DNA from: Anderseniella sp. Alg231-50
GTDB lineage: Bacteria; Pseudomonadota; Alphaproteobacteria; Rhizobiales; Aestuariivirgaceae
Assembly: GCF_900149695.1 (NCBI RefSeq)
Contig: NZ_LT703003.1
Location: 868,001 to 932,000 of the forward strand
Length of the DNA stretch: 64,000 nucleotides
Reading direction: 5' to 3'
Below the pieces are notes generated by a model. That model did no database searches and had not been told where the DNA came from. It worked only from the letters and a program-made list of their open reading frames with translations. Both the position numbers and the translations under genes were made by a program. Below, in pieces: positions 56,291 to 64,000 of this stretch. Within the stretch, counting starts at the first letter, position 1. Each line of letters starts with the position of its first letter.

Positions 56291-57751
56291 ATGTCAAAAA
56301 ACAAAAAACCAAACCGGCCGAAAGCCCGGCAGCCACGTGGCTTCACAGACCGCTCGGCAAGCGACATACGCGCTGTCGACGAGATGGTCGCGAAGATCAA
56401 AGATGTATTCGAACTGTACGGCTTTGACCCGGTCGAAACACCGCTGTTTGAGTATACCGATGCACTGGGCAAGTTCCTGCCCGACAGTGACCGGCCCAAT
56501 GAGGGCGTGTTTTCGCTGACCGACGATGACGAGCAGTGGATGAGCCTGCGCTATGACCTGACCGCGCCGCTGGCCAGGCACGTTGCCCAGAACATCAATG
56601 ACATCCAGTTGCCGTACCGGACCTACCGGGCAGGCTATGTGTTCCGCAATGAAAAGCCGGGACCGGGCAGGTTTCGCCAGTTCATGCAGTTTGACGCCGA
56701 CACCGTCGGAGCACCATCGGTCACGGCAGATGCCGAAATGTGCATGATGATGGCCGATACGATGGAAAAACTGGGCATTGCGCGCGGTGACTATGTCATC
56801 CGTGTCAACAACCGCAAGGTGCTCGATGGTGTCATGGAGACGATCGGCCTTGGCGGCGACGAGCACGCCGGCACCAGGCTGTCAGTGCTGCGCGCCATCG
56901 ACAAGCTGGACAAGTTCGGCCCTGAGGGCGTGAAGCTGTTGCTGGGTGCCGGGCGCTGGGAAGGCGGCAAGGAAAACGCGGGCGACTTCACCAAAGGTGC
57001 CGGGCTGGACGAGACCCAGATCGAAAAGGTGCTGAGTTACATATCGGGTGCACCCATCGAGGGAAATGACGGTGTCGCCGAACTTGACCTGATCGAAACC
57101 CTGGTGCGCTCCGCCGGGTATGACGAGGCCCGCATCAAGATCGACCCGTCCGTGGTGCGCGGGCTCGAATATTACACCGGACCGGTCTACGAGTGCGAAC
57201 TCACCTTCGACGTGACCAATGAAAAGGGCGAGACGGTTCAGTTCGGCTCAGTCGCGGGCGGCGGGCGCTATGACGGACTGGTGCAGCGCTTCACCGGACA
57301 GGCGGTACCGGCGACCGGATTCTCCATCGGTGTGTCACGGCTCATGACCGCGCTGAAAAACCTCGGCAAGCTGGAAACATCGGCCCTGCCTGCGCCTGTT
57401 ATCGTGTGTGTGATGGACCGCGACGCGGACAGTCTCGGGCGCTACCAGAAGATGGTCCAGGCGCTTCGCGCGGCGAATATCCGGGCCGAACTTTATCAGG
57501 GCAATCCGAAACAGTTCGGCAAACAGCTGCAATATGCCGACCGGCGCGGTGCGGCGGTGGCGGTGATCCAGGGCGGGGATGAACGCGCCGCCGGACAGGT
57601 GCAGCTGAAGGACTTGATCGCCGGGGCAGAAGCAGCCAAGGACATTGAAAGCCGCGAAGAATGGGTCGAGCAGAAACCGGCGCAGGTCTCTGTGGCCGAA
57701 GCCGACCTGGTCGCGGAAGTGCGCAGTATCCTTGCGCGCTACGAGGCTTGA
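56291..57751 (+). CDS. hisS: Histidyl-tRNA synthetase
   Basis: A 486-residue class II synthetase charging tRNA-His. Class II motif 2 is in [23 protein letters not shown] and the His-site motif is [14 protein letters not shown]. The C-terminal anticodon-binding domain follows ([12 protein letters not shown] onward). The ATG at 56291 is chosen; the frame is open 30 bases upstream without a better start. First of the hisS-hisZ-hisG group. Confidence 0.95.
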   Translation: MSKNKKPNRPKARQPRGFTDRSASDIRAVDEMVAKIKDVFELYGFDPVETPLFEYTDALGKFLPDSDRPNEGVFSLTDDDEQWMSLRYDLTAPLARHVAQNINDIQLPYRTYRAGYVFRNEKPGPGRFRQFMQFDADTVGAPSVTADAEMCMMMADTMEKLGIARGDYVIRVNNRKVLDGVMETIGLGGDEHAGTRLSVLRAIDKLDKFGPEGVKLLLGAGRWEGGKENAGDFTKGAGLDETQIEKVLSYISGAPIEGNDGVAELDLIETLVRSAGYDEARIKIDPSVVRGLEYYTGPVYECELTFDVTNEKGETVQFGSVAGGGRYDGLVQRFTGQAVPATGFSIGVSRLMTALKNLGKLETSALPAPVIVCVMDRDADSLGRYQKMVQALRAANIRAELYQGNPKQFGKQLQYADRRGAAVAVIQGGDERAAGQVQLKDLIAGAEAAKDIESREEWVEQKPAQVSVAEADLVAEVRSILARYEA

Positions 57752-57760
57752 GCTGAGCAG

Positions 57761-58930
57761 ATGACCGGTAAATCCTCAACCCAGCGGCGCGCCACCGATG
57801 CGCTGAATGCCTCGATGACAAATGTGTTCGAGGCCGCCGGCGCGGAATTCATCGAACCGGACATCATACAGCCGGCAGATGTGTTCCTGGAACGCTCCGG
57901 CGAGCACATCCGATCACGTACCTATGTGTTTACCGACCCGTCCGGCGCACAGCTGTGCCTGCGGCCGGACCTGACGGTTCCGGCCTGCCGCTATCACCTT
58001 GAGCAGGCAGGCGACGCAAGGGTTGCAACGCGCTACTGCTATGCAGGCAAGGCCTTCCGGCACTCAAAGACAGCCGCCGACACATCGCTGCGCGAGTTCG
58101 ACCAGGTCGGCCTTGAGTTATTCGGCGACGGCAGTGTTGCCAATGATGATGCCGAAACACTGGCCCTGACACTGGCGGCGCTGGATGCAGCAAACGTGTC
58201 CGGCTACAGCATCCAGCTTGGTGATCTTGGACTGTTTACGGCTCTGCTGTCGGCAATCGACATGCCGGAGCGCTGGCGCACCAGCCTGAAGCGCCAGTTC
58301 TGGCGGCCGCGCGCGTTTCGCGATCTGCTCAACCGGCTGACCGGCAAGGCAGCGAAGGCCAGAACTTCCGTTTCCGACCTGCTTGACGAAATGGCATCCA
58401 GCGCGCTGGATGCGGTTTCCTTCGTCGAACAGAAACTCGAGGCTGACGGCCTGGAAATGATTGCCGGGCGCAGCATTGAACAGGTAGCGGGCAGGTTGTC
58501 CGAAAAACTCCTGGACCGCAGCGAACCTGCCTTGTCGAGCGATCATGCCAAACTTATCGATGACTATCTGTCCATCCGCTGTTCACCGTCACAGGCGGTG
58601 ACAAAGCTAAAGCAGCTCGGTGCGCAAACCGACGGTGAGTTTGCCTCTGCCGTGGAACTGTTCGAAGCGCGTTTTGAGGCAATACAATGCGCCGGGCTGG
58701 ACACTGCCGATATGGAGTTTGCCGCCGTGTTCGGTCGCAGTCTTGAGTATTACACCGGCTTCGTGTTCCAGATCGACCGCCAGTTGGCCGACGGCGCCAA
58801 CGAAACCATTGCCGGTGGCGGACGCTATGACACCATGCTGAAGGATATTGGCGCCGGCACCATGATACCGGCCGTCGGCTGTGCGATTTACGCCAGCAGG
58901 CTGGTATCGGCCAGCGAGGCAGCATCATGA
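57761..58930 (+). CDS. hisZ: ATP phosphoribosyltransferase regulatory subunit
   Basis: A 389-residue HisRS paralogue without tRNA-charging ability, which forms a complex with short HisG to give histidine-sensitive ATP phosphoribosyltransferase. Class II core segments are CLRPDLTVPACRYHL and IAGGGRYDTM. It starts nine bases after hisS and overlaps hisG by four bases. Starting histidine synthesis and charging with histidine are thus encoded together. Confidence 0.93.
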   Translation: MTGKSSTQRRATDALNASMTNVFEAAGAEFIEPDIIQPADVFLERSGEHIRSRTYVFTDPSGAQLCLRPDLTVPACRYHLEQAGDARVATRYCYAGKAFRHSKTAADTSLREFDQVGLELFGDGSVANDDAETLALTLAALDAANVSGYSIQLGDLGLFTALLSAIDMPERWRTSLKRQFWRPRAFRDLLNRLTGKAAKARTSVSDLLDEMASSALDAVSFVEQKLEADGLEMIAGRSIEQVAGRLSEKLLDRSEPALSSDHAKLIDDYLSIRCSPSQAVTKLKQLGAQTDGEFASAVELFEARFEAIQCAGLDTADMEFAAVFGRSLEYYTGFVFQIDRQLADGANETIAGGGRYDTMLKDIGAGTMIPAVGCAIYASRLVSASEAAS

Positions 58931-59619
58931 GCAACAACCTCACTCTTGCGCTTCCCTCCAAGGGCCGCCTGCGGGAGATGGCCGAAACCATGTTTGCGCG
59001 CGCCGGTTTTGACATCGTGCGCACCGGGTCCGCGCGCGGCTATCGCGGTGAAGTGAAAGGCCTCAGCGGCGTTGACGTCGCTTTCCTGTCGGCTTCGGAA
59101 ATAGCTCAGGCATTGCGCGACGGCACTGTTGATCTGGGCGTCACCGGAGAAGACCTGCTGCGCGAGACAATCGGGCCGGACGAGCCCATAGCGGATGTGG
59201 TGTTGCGGCTGGGATTCGGCCCGGCGGATGTCGTTATAGCGGTGCCTGAAAGCTGGCTGGACGTTGCCTTCGTCAGCGACCTCGACCAGGTGGCGGCCGA
59301 GTTCTATGAAACCCACGGTCGCAGATTGCGGGTAGCGACCAAATACCTGGCGCTGACCAGACGCTTCTTCGCCGACAATGGGGTCACGGGTTACCGCATC
59401 GTGGAAAGCCTCGGGGCAACGGAAGGTGCGCCTGCATCGGGATCGGCCGAGATCATTGTCGACATCACCACCACCGGTTCCACATTGAGAGCCAACAGGC
59501 TGAAAATACTGGACGATGGCCTGATCCTGAGTTCCGAGGCGATACTGGCCGCAAGACGCGAGGCATTAACGCGGCCCGTGGTGCAAAATCTCAAAAATCG
59601 CCTTGAGCTGGCTATTTAG
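58927..59619 (+). CDS. hisG: ATP phosphoribosyltransferase, short form
   Basis: A 230-residue catalytic subunit of the first step of histidine synthesis. LALPSKGRLREMAE, DLGVTGEDLL and ATKYLALTRRFF with the PRPP loop ADIIVDITTTGSTLRAN-like stretch (EIIVDITTTGSTLRAN) are the family motifs. It lacks the long-form C-terminal regulatory domain, in line with the need for HisZ. Confidence 0.95.
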   Translation: MSNNLTLALPSKGRLREMAETMFARAGFDIVRTGSARGYRGEVKGLSGVDVAFLSASEIAQALRDGTVDLGVTGEDLLRETIGPDEPIADVVLRLGFGPADVVIAVPESWLDVAFVSDLDQVAAEFYETHGRRLRVATKYLALTRRFFADNGVTGYRIVESLGATEGAPASGSAEIIVDITTTGSTLRANRLKILDDGLILSSEAILAARREALTRPVVQNLKNRLELAI

Positions 59620-60057
59620 CGAGTCCGGTTTTGACTTTGTATGATTCTTTCCTTAGGTAAGCTTGTCAAACTTCGAACCGGGCGCTTGCAAATAAGCCTG
59701 ACGGATTAATCGTTTACTGAACATTACATCTGGTCAGTTGAAGCTCGCCGCTATATAGTGCCGCCGGAGGAGAAGTCTCATTTTGCAATCCTGGAGGACT
59801 TCTATTCTTTGTAAAACACGTCCTGCTGGGGGGTCTGGTGGACTGAAAAACATTATCTTGAACAATCGACTGTCGCAGTGGACATAGCTGGAAGCATCCT
59901 GTGGTTGTCGGGCTTCCCCCGGTTCCGATAGCTTTTTTGCAGGTTCTGCTGAAGCTGAGGCCACTGCTGATGGCGAAGGGCCGCTCTGGCAACAGGGTGG
60001 CCCTTCTGCATGGAGCAGGTGGAGATGATTTGCTGGCGGGACATTTCACTCGTTTTA
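59620..60057. other. Hairpin-rich non-coding stretch after hisG
   Basis: No convincing protein gene. Several stem-loops stand out: 59771-59777 with 59797-59803 (7 bases), GCAG/CTGC around 59938-59948, and GAAGGGCC 59975-59982 with 59999-60006 (8 bases). A TATATAG stretch at about 59752-59758 could be a -10 box. A structured small RNA is possible, but no known RNA family was recognised. Confidence 0.35.
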
Positions 60058-60383
60058 TTTTATTTCGCTGGCGCAAGCAGCCTTCGGCTGCGCTCCGCTA
60101 GGGCGGGCCTGCCCGGCCCGAGGCCCGTCGGGCCTAGTCGGGAGTTCAACATACAGGTTAGTGTGAGCGGTTATTCATTATTCTGGTCGAACAGCTTTAC
60201 TCAGCACTTCGTGCTTCGCGCCGTTCTCCGACCCTGAACAACCGTTGTATTGTAGTCATTCCAGCGACGGCTATGATGAACGCCTCCGAGGCACGAAGTG
60301 CCGAGGCAAGCGCGACTGCGCGCCGCACGAAGTGCGCCCCCGCGGAGCGCAGCCGTCAGGCTGCTTGCGTGAGCGGAATAAAA
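60058..60383. repeat. Palindrome-rich element with long terminal inverted repeats (MITE/RIME-like)
   Basis: Bases 60058-60098 and 60342-60383 are near-perfect inverted copies. Each contains TTTTATT-CGCT-CGCAAGCAGCC and GGCTGCGCTCCGC. Between them are three GCACTTCGTGC/GCACGAAGTGC palindromes (about 60204-60214, 60291-60302, 60325-60335) and a GGCCCGTCGGGCC palindrome at about 60122-60134. No coding sequence is seen. The right arm begins 10 bases after the rpe stop, so it may also end rpe transcripts. It resembles REP/RIME-type intergenic repeats; copy number elsewhere is unknown. Confidence 0.7.
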
Positions 60384-60393
60384 GCAAATCACC

Positions 60394-61068
60394 CTAGATC
60401 GCAGAAGCCGCGGCTGTGCGAATGGCGTCCATGTTGGCGCCGTACCTGGCCGGGTCATTGTTCTGGTAGACAGCAGAACCCGCCACCAGAACATCGGCGC
60501 CGGCGGCTGCGACGATGCCGGCGGTTTTCTCGCTGATGCCGCCATCCACTTCAATATGGATGTCACGGCCACCGACCATGTCCCTGATGCGGGCAATCTT
60601 GGCTGCCATTTCCGGAATGAAGGCCTGCCCCCCAAACCCCGGGTTCACCGTCATCACCAGGATGAGGTCGAGCTTGTCGAGCACATATTCGATCACGTTT
60701 TCAGGCGTCGACGGGTTAAGCGATACCCCGGCCTTCTTGCCCAGCGACCTGATCAGCTGCAGCGTGCGATCAAGATGCGGGCCTGCTTCTGCGTGAACAG
60801 TAATGATATCGGAACCGGCCTCTGCAAACGCTGCAATGAACGGATCGGCCGGGGTGATCATCAGGTGCACATCGAGCACCTTTTTGGTCACCGGCCGAAT
60901 GGCTTTCACCACCATCGGGCCGATGGTGATGTTGGGCGCAAAATGCCCGTCCATCACATCGACATGCACCCAGTCACACCCCTGCTCGTCAATGGCGCGC
61001 ACCTCGTCTCCCAGCCTGGCGAAATCTGCCGACAGGATCGACGGTGAAATAAGAATTGGGCGCGCCAT
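60394..61068 (-). CDS. rpe: Ribulose-phosphate 3-epimerase
   Basis: A 224-residue TIM-barrel enzyme that interconverts ribulose-5-phosphate and xylulose-5-phosphate. The metal-binding and catalytic segments are [28 protein letters not shown]-like [23 protein letters not shown] and [10 protein letters not shown]. It follows gap by six bases on the same strand. Confidence 0.95.
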   Translation of the reverse strand: MARPILISPSILSADFARLGDEVRAIDEQGCDWVHVDVMDGHFAPNITIGPMVVKAIRPVTKKVLDVHLMITPADPFIAAFAEAGSDIITVHAEAGPHLDRTLQLIRSLGKKAGVSLNPSTPENVIEYVLDKLDLILVMTVNPGFGGQAFIPEMAAKIARIRDMVGGRDIHIEVDGGISEKTAGIVAAAGADVLVAGSAVYQNNDPARYGANMDAIRTAAASAI

Positions 61069-61074
61069 GGCGAC

Positions 61075-62082
61075 TTACTTTGCCTTGTGCAGGGCGACAG
61101 CAGTGTCGGCCATGCGATTTGAGAAGCCCCACTCATTGTCGTACCAGCTCAACACACGCACCAGCGTGCCATCCATCACCTTGGTCTGGTCGAGATGAAG
61201 AGTTGAAGAGTGCGGGTCATGATTGAAGTCAATCGACACATTGGGTTGATCGGTGACCGCCAGAATACCCTTCAGGGCACCCTTGGACGCCTTGATCATG
61301 GCGCGGTTGACCTGTTCAACCGTAACCGACCTGGACATGACGCACTTCAGGTCGACCACGGACACATTTGGTGTCGGCACCCGAATGGACACACCGTCGA
61401 GCTTGCCGTTCAGTTCCGGCAGGACCAGACCGACAGCCTTAGCCGCGCCGGTGGAGGTCGGGATCATCGACACTGCCGCCGCCCGGCCCCGGTAGAGATC
61501 CTTGTGCATGGTGTCCAGTGTCGGCTGATCGCCGGTGTAGGCATGGATGGTGGTCATGAAGCCGTGTTCAATACCAAATGCATCATTGAGCACCTTGGCC
61601 ACCGGTGCCAGGCAATTGGTGGTGCATGAGGCATTGGAGACGACCTTGTGCTTGCCGGTCAGCTGATCGTGGTTCACGCCGTAGACCACCGTCATGTCGG
61701 CATTTGCACCGGGTGCTGAAATCAGCACTTCCTTGGCGCCCGCTTTCAGATGCGCTGCGGCAGCATCGCGCGAGGTGAAAATGCCGGTGCATTCCATCGC
61801 CACATCAACACCGATTTCCTTCCAGGGAAGCTTGGACGGGTCACGCTCTGCGGTCACCTTGATCCAACCGGTACCGCAGTTGATCTCATCGCCCCTGACC
61901 TTGACCGTACCGGGGAACTTGCCGTGCACGCTGTCGAAGCGCAGCAGATGGGCATTGGTTTCCACCGGGCCCAGATCATTGATTGCAACGACCTTTACGT
62001 CCTTGCGTCCCGACTCTGCAATGGCGCGCAAAATATTGCGCCCAATGCGACCAAATCCGTTGATTGCAACGCGTACCGCCAT
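61075..62082 (-). CDS. gap: Glyceraldehyde-3-phosphate dehydrogenase
   Basis: A 335-residue NAD-type GAPDH. NAD site [10 protein letters not shown], catalytic Cys in [12 protein letters not shown] and His in [10 protein letters not shown]. The start is the ATG at 62082, after GGAGATCACC; an open stretch upstream is not needed. It forms a small carbon-metabolism unit with rpe. Confidence 0.96.
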   Translation of the reverse strand: MAVRVAINGFGRIGRNILRAIAESGRKDVKVVAINDLGPVETNAHLLRFDSVHGKFPGTVKVRGDEINCGTGWIKVTAERDPSKLPWKEIGVDVAMECTGIFTSRDAAAAHLKAGAKEVLISAPGANADMTVVYGVNHDQLTGKHKVVSNASCTTNCLAPVAKVLNDAFGIEHGFMTTIHAYTGDQPTLDTMHKDLYRGRAAAVSMIPTSTGAAKAVGLVLPELNGKLDGVSIRVPTPNVSVVDLKCVMSRSVTVEQVNRAMIKASKGALKGILAVTDQPNVSIDFNHDPHSSTLHLDQTKVMDGTLVRVLSWYDNEWGFSNRMADTAVALHKAK

Positions 62083-62164
62083 GGTGATCTCCGATAATTT
62101 TGGGCTTTGCCCGAATGAGGAAAGAAACGAGTTCCCGCGTCTTATAAACCAATGTGGGTCAGGG

Positions 62165-62812
62165 TCAATTGACAGGCCCGTTTGCGTCAAAATGCGCAGG
62201 GTAAAACGCGGCCAGGCAATTGTGCAGCGTGCTCAGGGCCTGTGACCGGGTAATGCCCGGCGGCGTGTGGGCAAGCGCAACCCACAATCCGTCGGTGAGC
62301 GCGTTGATCACCCGTGCATCGAGCTTGCCGGATTGCGGCCTGTTGTAATTTCCGGCGCTGGAAATGTCGGCGCACATGGTTTCCAGCGTTTGCAGGTATT
62401 CTGCTTCTTCGTCGCCATAGACTTCATCATAGGCGGGCCTTGACTGGGCCTCCGCCCAGAAGCTCACCCATGCCTGCAGTGTCCGCGGCGTGCAGACATC
62501 TTCACCGAAATCAGCACTGGTCATGGCATAGAGCCGCGCGGCGGGATCGCCGCCGGCTTCGCTGACCGCTGCCATCCAGTTGTCACGGTACTGCACGGCC
62601 AGGTGCTTCAGGGTATCGGCCAGCAGCGCTGCCTTGGACTCAAAATGAAAGTTCACAATGCCCATCGACAGGCCGGCCCGGCGCGACACATCACTGATCG
62701 TCAGGCTGGAATAGCCGCGTGTCGCCAGCACATCGATGGTTGCCTCGATAAGCTGCCTGCGGCGCACATCGCGCGCCGCCTTTCTTGGTCTTGGCCGTTC
62801 AGACGTGGTCAT
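62165..62812 (-). CDS. BetI-like TetR-family repressor
   Basis: A 215-residue regulator. The N-terminal TetR helix-turn-helix is at about 18-65 ([41 protein letters not shown]). The C-terminal half ([15 protein letters not shown]) is like BetI, which senses choline. It overlaps the methyltransferase gene by four bases, so it is likely to control that gene and itself. Distinct from the classical BetI by its target, if this pairing is right. Confidence 0.8.
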   Translation of the reverse strand: MTTSERPRPRKAARDVRRRQLIEATIDVLATRGYSSLTISDVSRRAGLSMGIVNFHFESKAALLADTLKHLAVQYRDNWMAAVSEAGGDPAARLYAMTSADFGEDVCTPRTLQAWVSFWAEAQSRPAYDEVYGDEEAEYLQTLETMCADISSAGNYNRPQSGKLDARVINALTDGLWVALAHTPPGITRSQALSTLHNCLAAFYPAHFDANGPVN

Positions 62813-63588
62813 GGCTTTCGCCCGCGCACATGATGCGGGCAGTGCTCACCGGTCTCCAGCACTTTGATCATCAAGCCCCATGTCTGGATATTGTGGTCGA
62901 CAATTTCATAACCCAGCTCCGCAATCGCGGCATCGTGCAGCTCCCCCTGGAGGAGAGCCAGTTCGCGCCTGGCCTGGTCACGGTACCAGGCATTGCGATT
63001 GGTCAATGCCACATCGACAAAGCCCGCCTGTTCAAGGGCGTCTGCGTAAAGACGCGGCGACGCCATCCCGAAATCAAGGTCCTCCGATGCCAGATAGGCC
63101 TGCATGTCGGGCGACGGTTCGCCGTCATGCGACATCAGCCAGTCGGACGCCACGAACCGGCCACCGGGTTTCAAAACACGAAACACGTCCCTGCCCAGTT
63201 CATGCTTGCCCGGAATGTGAACGATGGCATCCTTGGAAAAAACCACGTCGAATTCATCGGCGGCAAACGGCAGCGGACCCGGTTCGACCTGCATCAGCTC
63301 CACGTGCTCGGAAATGCCGGCTTCACGAATGCGCGTGCGGGCTGCCTCCAGCACGGATGCTTCCACGTCAATGCCGGTGATTCTCGCCGCGCCGTACTCG
63401 CTGACCAGCAGGCAATCGATACCCCCGGCACCACAGCCGATATCGAGAACGTGCTTGCCGCGCAAATCCTCGCCTTCGAGCAGGCGTGCAAGTTCATCCG
63501 GGCCGCCGGGAGACAGCCAACCGCGTCCCCACAGCATTTCCAGAAATCCGATAACAGGCTCCGGATAAAGCTCTTCTGGCTGCGTCAT
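62809..63588 (-). CDS. AdoMet methyltransferase, phosphoethanolamine N-methyltransferase-like
   Basis: A 259-residue class I methyltransferase. Motif I is HVLDIGCGAGG and the acidic end of strand 2 is TGIDVE. The GWLSPGGPDELARLL start, FSKDAIVHIPGK and PSPDMQAYLAS segments recall phosphoethanolamine N-methyltransferases that lead to phosphocholine. The ATG at 63588 after AGAGGTGAG is preferred to earlier ones. The adjacent BetI-like gene supports a role in choline-type compounds. The exact acceptor is not shown. Confidence 0.72.
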   Translation of the reverse strand: MTQPEELYPEPVIGFLEMLWGRGWLSPGGPDELARLLEGEDLRGKHVLDIGCGAGGIDCLLVSEYGAARITGIDVEASVLEAARTRIREAGISEHVELMQVEPGPLPFAADEFDVVFSKDAIVHIPGKHELGRDVFRVLKPGGRFVASDWLMSHDGEPSPDMQAYLASEDLDFGMASPRLYADALEQAGFVDVALTNRNAWYRDQARRELALLQGELHDAAIAELGYEIVDHNIQTWGLMIKVLETGEHCPHHVRGRKP

Positions 63589-63758
63589 CTCACCTCTCAT
63601 CCGCTCCTTCATCAATCCGGGCATTCTCAGATCAATGCCCGCCTGTGCCAAGAAACTTCAGCTCATGTCTTGCAAGTCTCTGCCCGGACTGATCATATTG
63701 CACTCGCGATGCTTGGCGAAAGACCAATTCGCATGTGGGATAACAGGGTGGGCATTTC

Positions 63759-64000
63759 GTGTTAAGCGTAGAAAAGCTGAGCAAAAGCTTTGGCGGGCTG
63801 CAGGCTGTACGTGACTGCAGTTTCAGAATTGAGGAAGGATCAATCACCGGATTGATCGGCCCGAACGGCGCGGGCAAAACAACTACCTTCAACATGATCG
63901 CCGGTGAAATGGAACCGACCGCCGGCAAGATCATTTTCCAGGGCGAGAACATTGCCGGGCTGCCGACCCACAAGATGTTTCACCTCGGCATCGTGCGCAC
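63759..64000 (+). CDS. LivG-type ABC transporter ATPase, partial at window edge
   Basis: The frame is open from the GTG at 63759 to the window end, 80 codons. Walker A GPNGAGKTTTF near residues 38-48, with LSVEKLSKSFGGLQAV at the N-terminus, is typical of LivG-like ATPases in branched-chain amino acid, urea or aromatic-acid uptake. GGGTGGG lies eight bases before the start. Other subunits would lie beyond 64000. Confidence 0.85.
   Translation, partial: MLSVEKLSKSFGGLQAVRDCSFRIEEGSITGLIGPNGAGKTTTFNMIAGEMEPTAGKIIFQGENIAGLPTHKMFHLGIVR

Noticed and set aside
60201-60635. Open frame across the palindromic element and rpe on minus
   Set aside because: Formed of repeat sequence and the wrong frame of rpe; no ribosome site.
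1-64000. tRNA, rRNA, CRISPR arrays and transposase genes
   Set aside because: Looked for cloverleaf ends, regularly spaced repeats and transposase motifs; none was found by eye.

Overview
The window looks like a chromosomal piece of an alphaproteobacterium, probably Hyphomicrobiales-like and possibly marine. The pointers are a class I lysyl-tRNA synthetase, a short HisG with a separate HisZ, a pyrD-DUF952 gene pair, a heterotetrameric sarcosine oxidase, TRAP transporters, and betaine-lipid genes. Most of the sequence is GC-rich with dense, overlapping operons. The first 5.4 kb and the stretch around 16.3-18.2 kb are visibly richer in A and T and are probably accessory.

Layout. 1-5399 (minus): a translationally coupled three-gene module of the type III restriction/defence kind (SNF2-type helicase, DUF4391 protein, beta-class DNA methyltransferase cut by the window edge). 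5574-9544 (plus): a Pho-box-like site followed by btaA-btaB-plcP-agt, which together form a phosphate-starvation membrane-lipid remodelling operon. 9943-16229: a GlxA/AraC-type regulator divergent from soxBDAG (sarcosine oxidase). 16.7-19.8 kb: a GFA-family protein, small membrane or secreted unknowns and a stand-alone BLUF blue-light sensor. 19.9-21.7 kb (minus): an exported acetamidase/formamidase overlapping a small periplasmic binding protein. 21.9-27.1 kb (minus): a type II DMSO-reductase-family molybdoenzyme (gamma, beta, alpha, TorD-like chaperone) of the dimethylsulfide/ethylbenzene dehydrogenase kind. 27.2-31.2 kb (minus): a ureohydrolase, an L-threonate-dehydrogenase-like enzyme and malate synthase G. 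31.5-36.2 kb: a cytochrome c, a bidirectional terminator, and a TRAP transporter (dctPQM) divergent from a FadR-type regulator.

36.2-49.2 kb holds mostly single housekeeping or metabolic genes: an FAH-family hydrolase, pyrD, DUF952, an S24-fold repressor, a membrane hydrolase, a Bcr/CflA exporter, a FAD oxidoreductase, an M24 peptidase, lysK and a DinG-like helicase. 49.2-56.1 kb holds TerB-like, GST, TPR and CAP proteins and a benzoate-CoA-ligase/alpha-beta hydrolase pair. 56.3-59.6 kb is hisS-hisZ-hisG. 59.6-60.4 kb is non-coding: a hairpin-rich stretch and a palindrome-filled element bounded by 41-42-base inverted repeats. 60.4-63.6 kb (minus) carries rpe and gap, then a BetI-like regulator coupled to a phosphoethanolamine-type N-methyltransferase. 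The right edge cuts a LivG-like ABC ATPase gene.

A recurring theme is methylated nitrogen compounds: betaine-lipid headgroup synthesis (BtaB), sarcosine oxidation (Sox) and a BetI-linked methyltransferase. The most unusual items are the left-edge defence module, the molybdoenzyme with an odd Fe-S motif and a leaderless heme-type subunit, the Pho-controlled lipid operon, and the 60 kb inverted-repeat element. No tRNA, rRNA, CRISPR array, transposase or prophage genes were seen.
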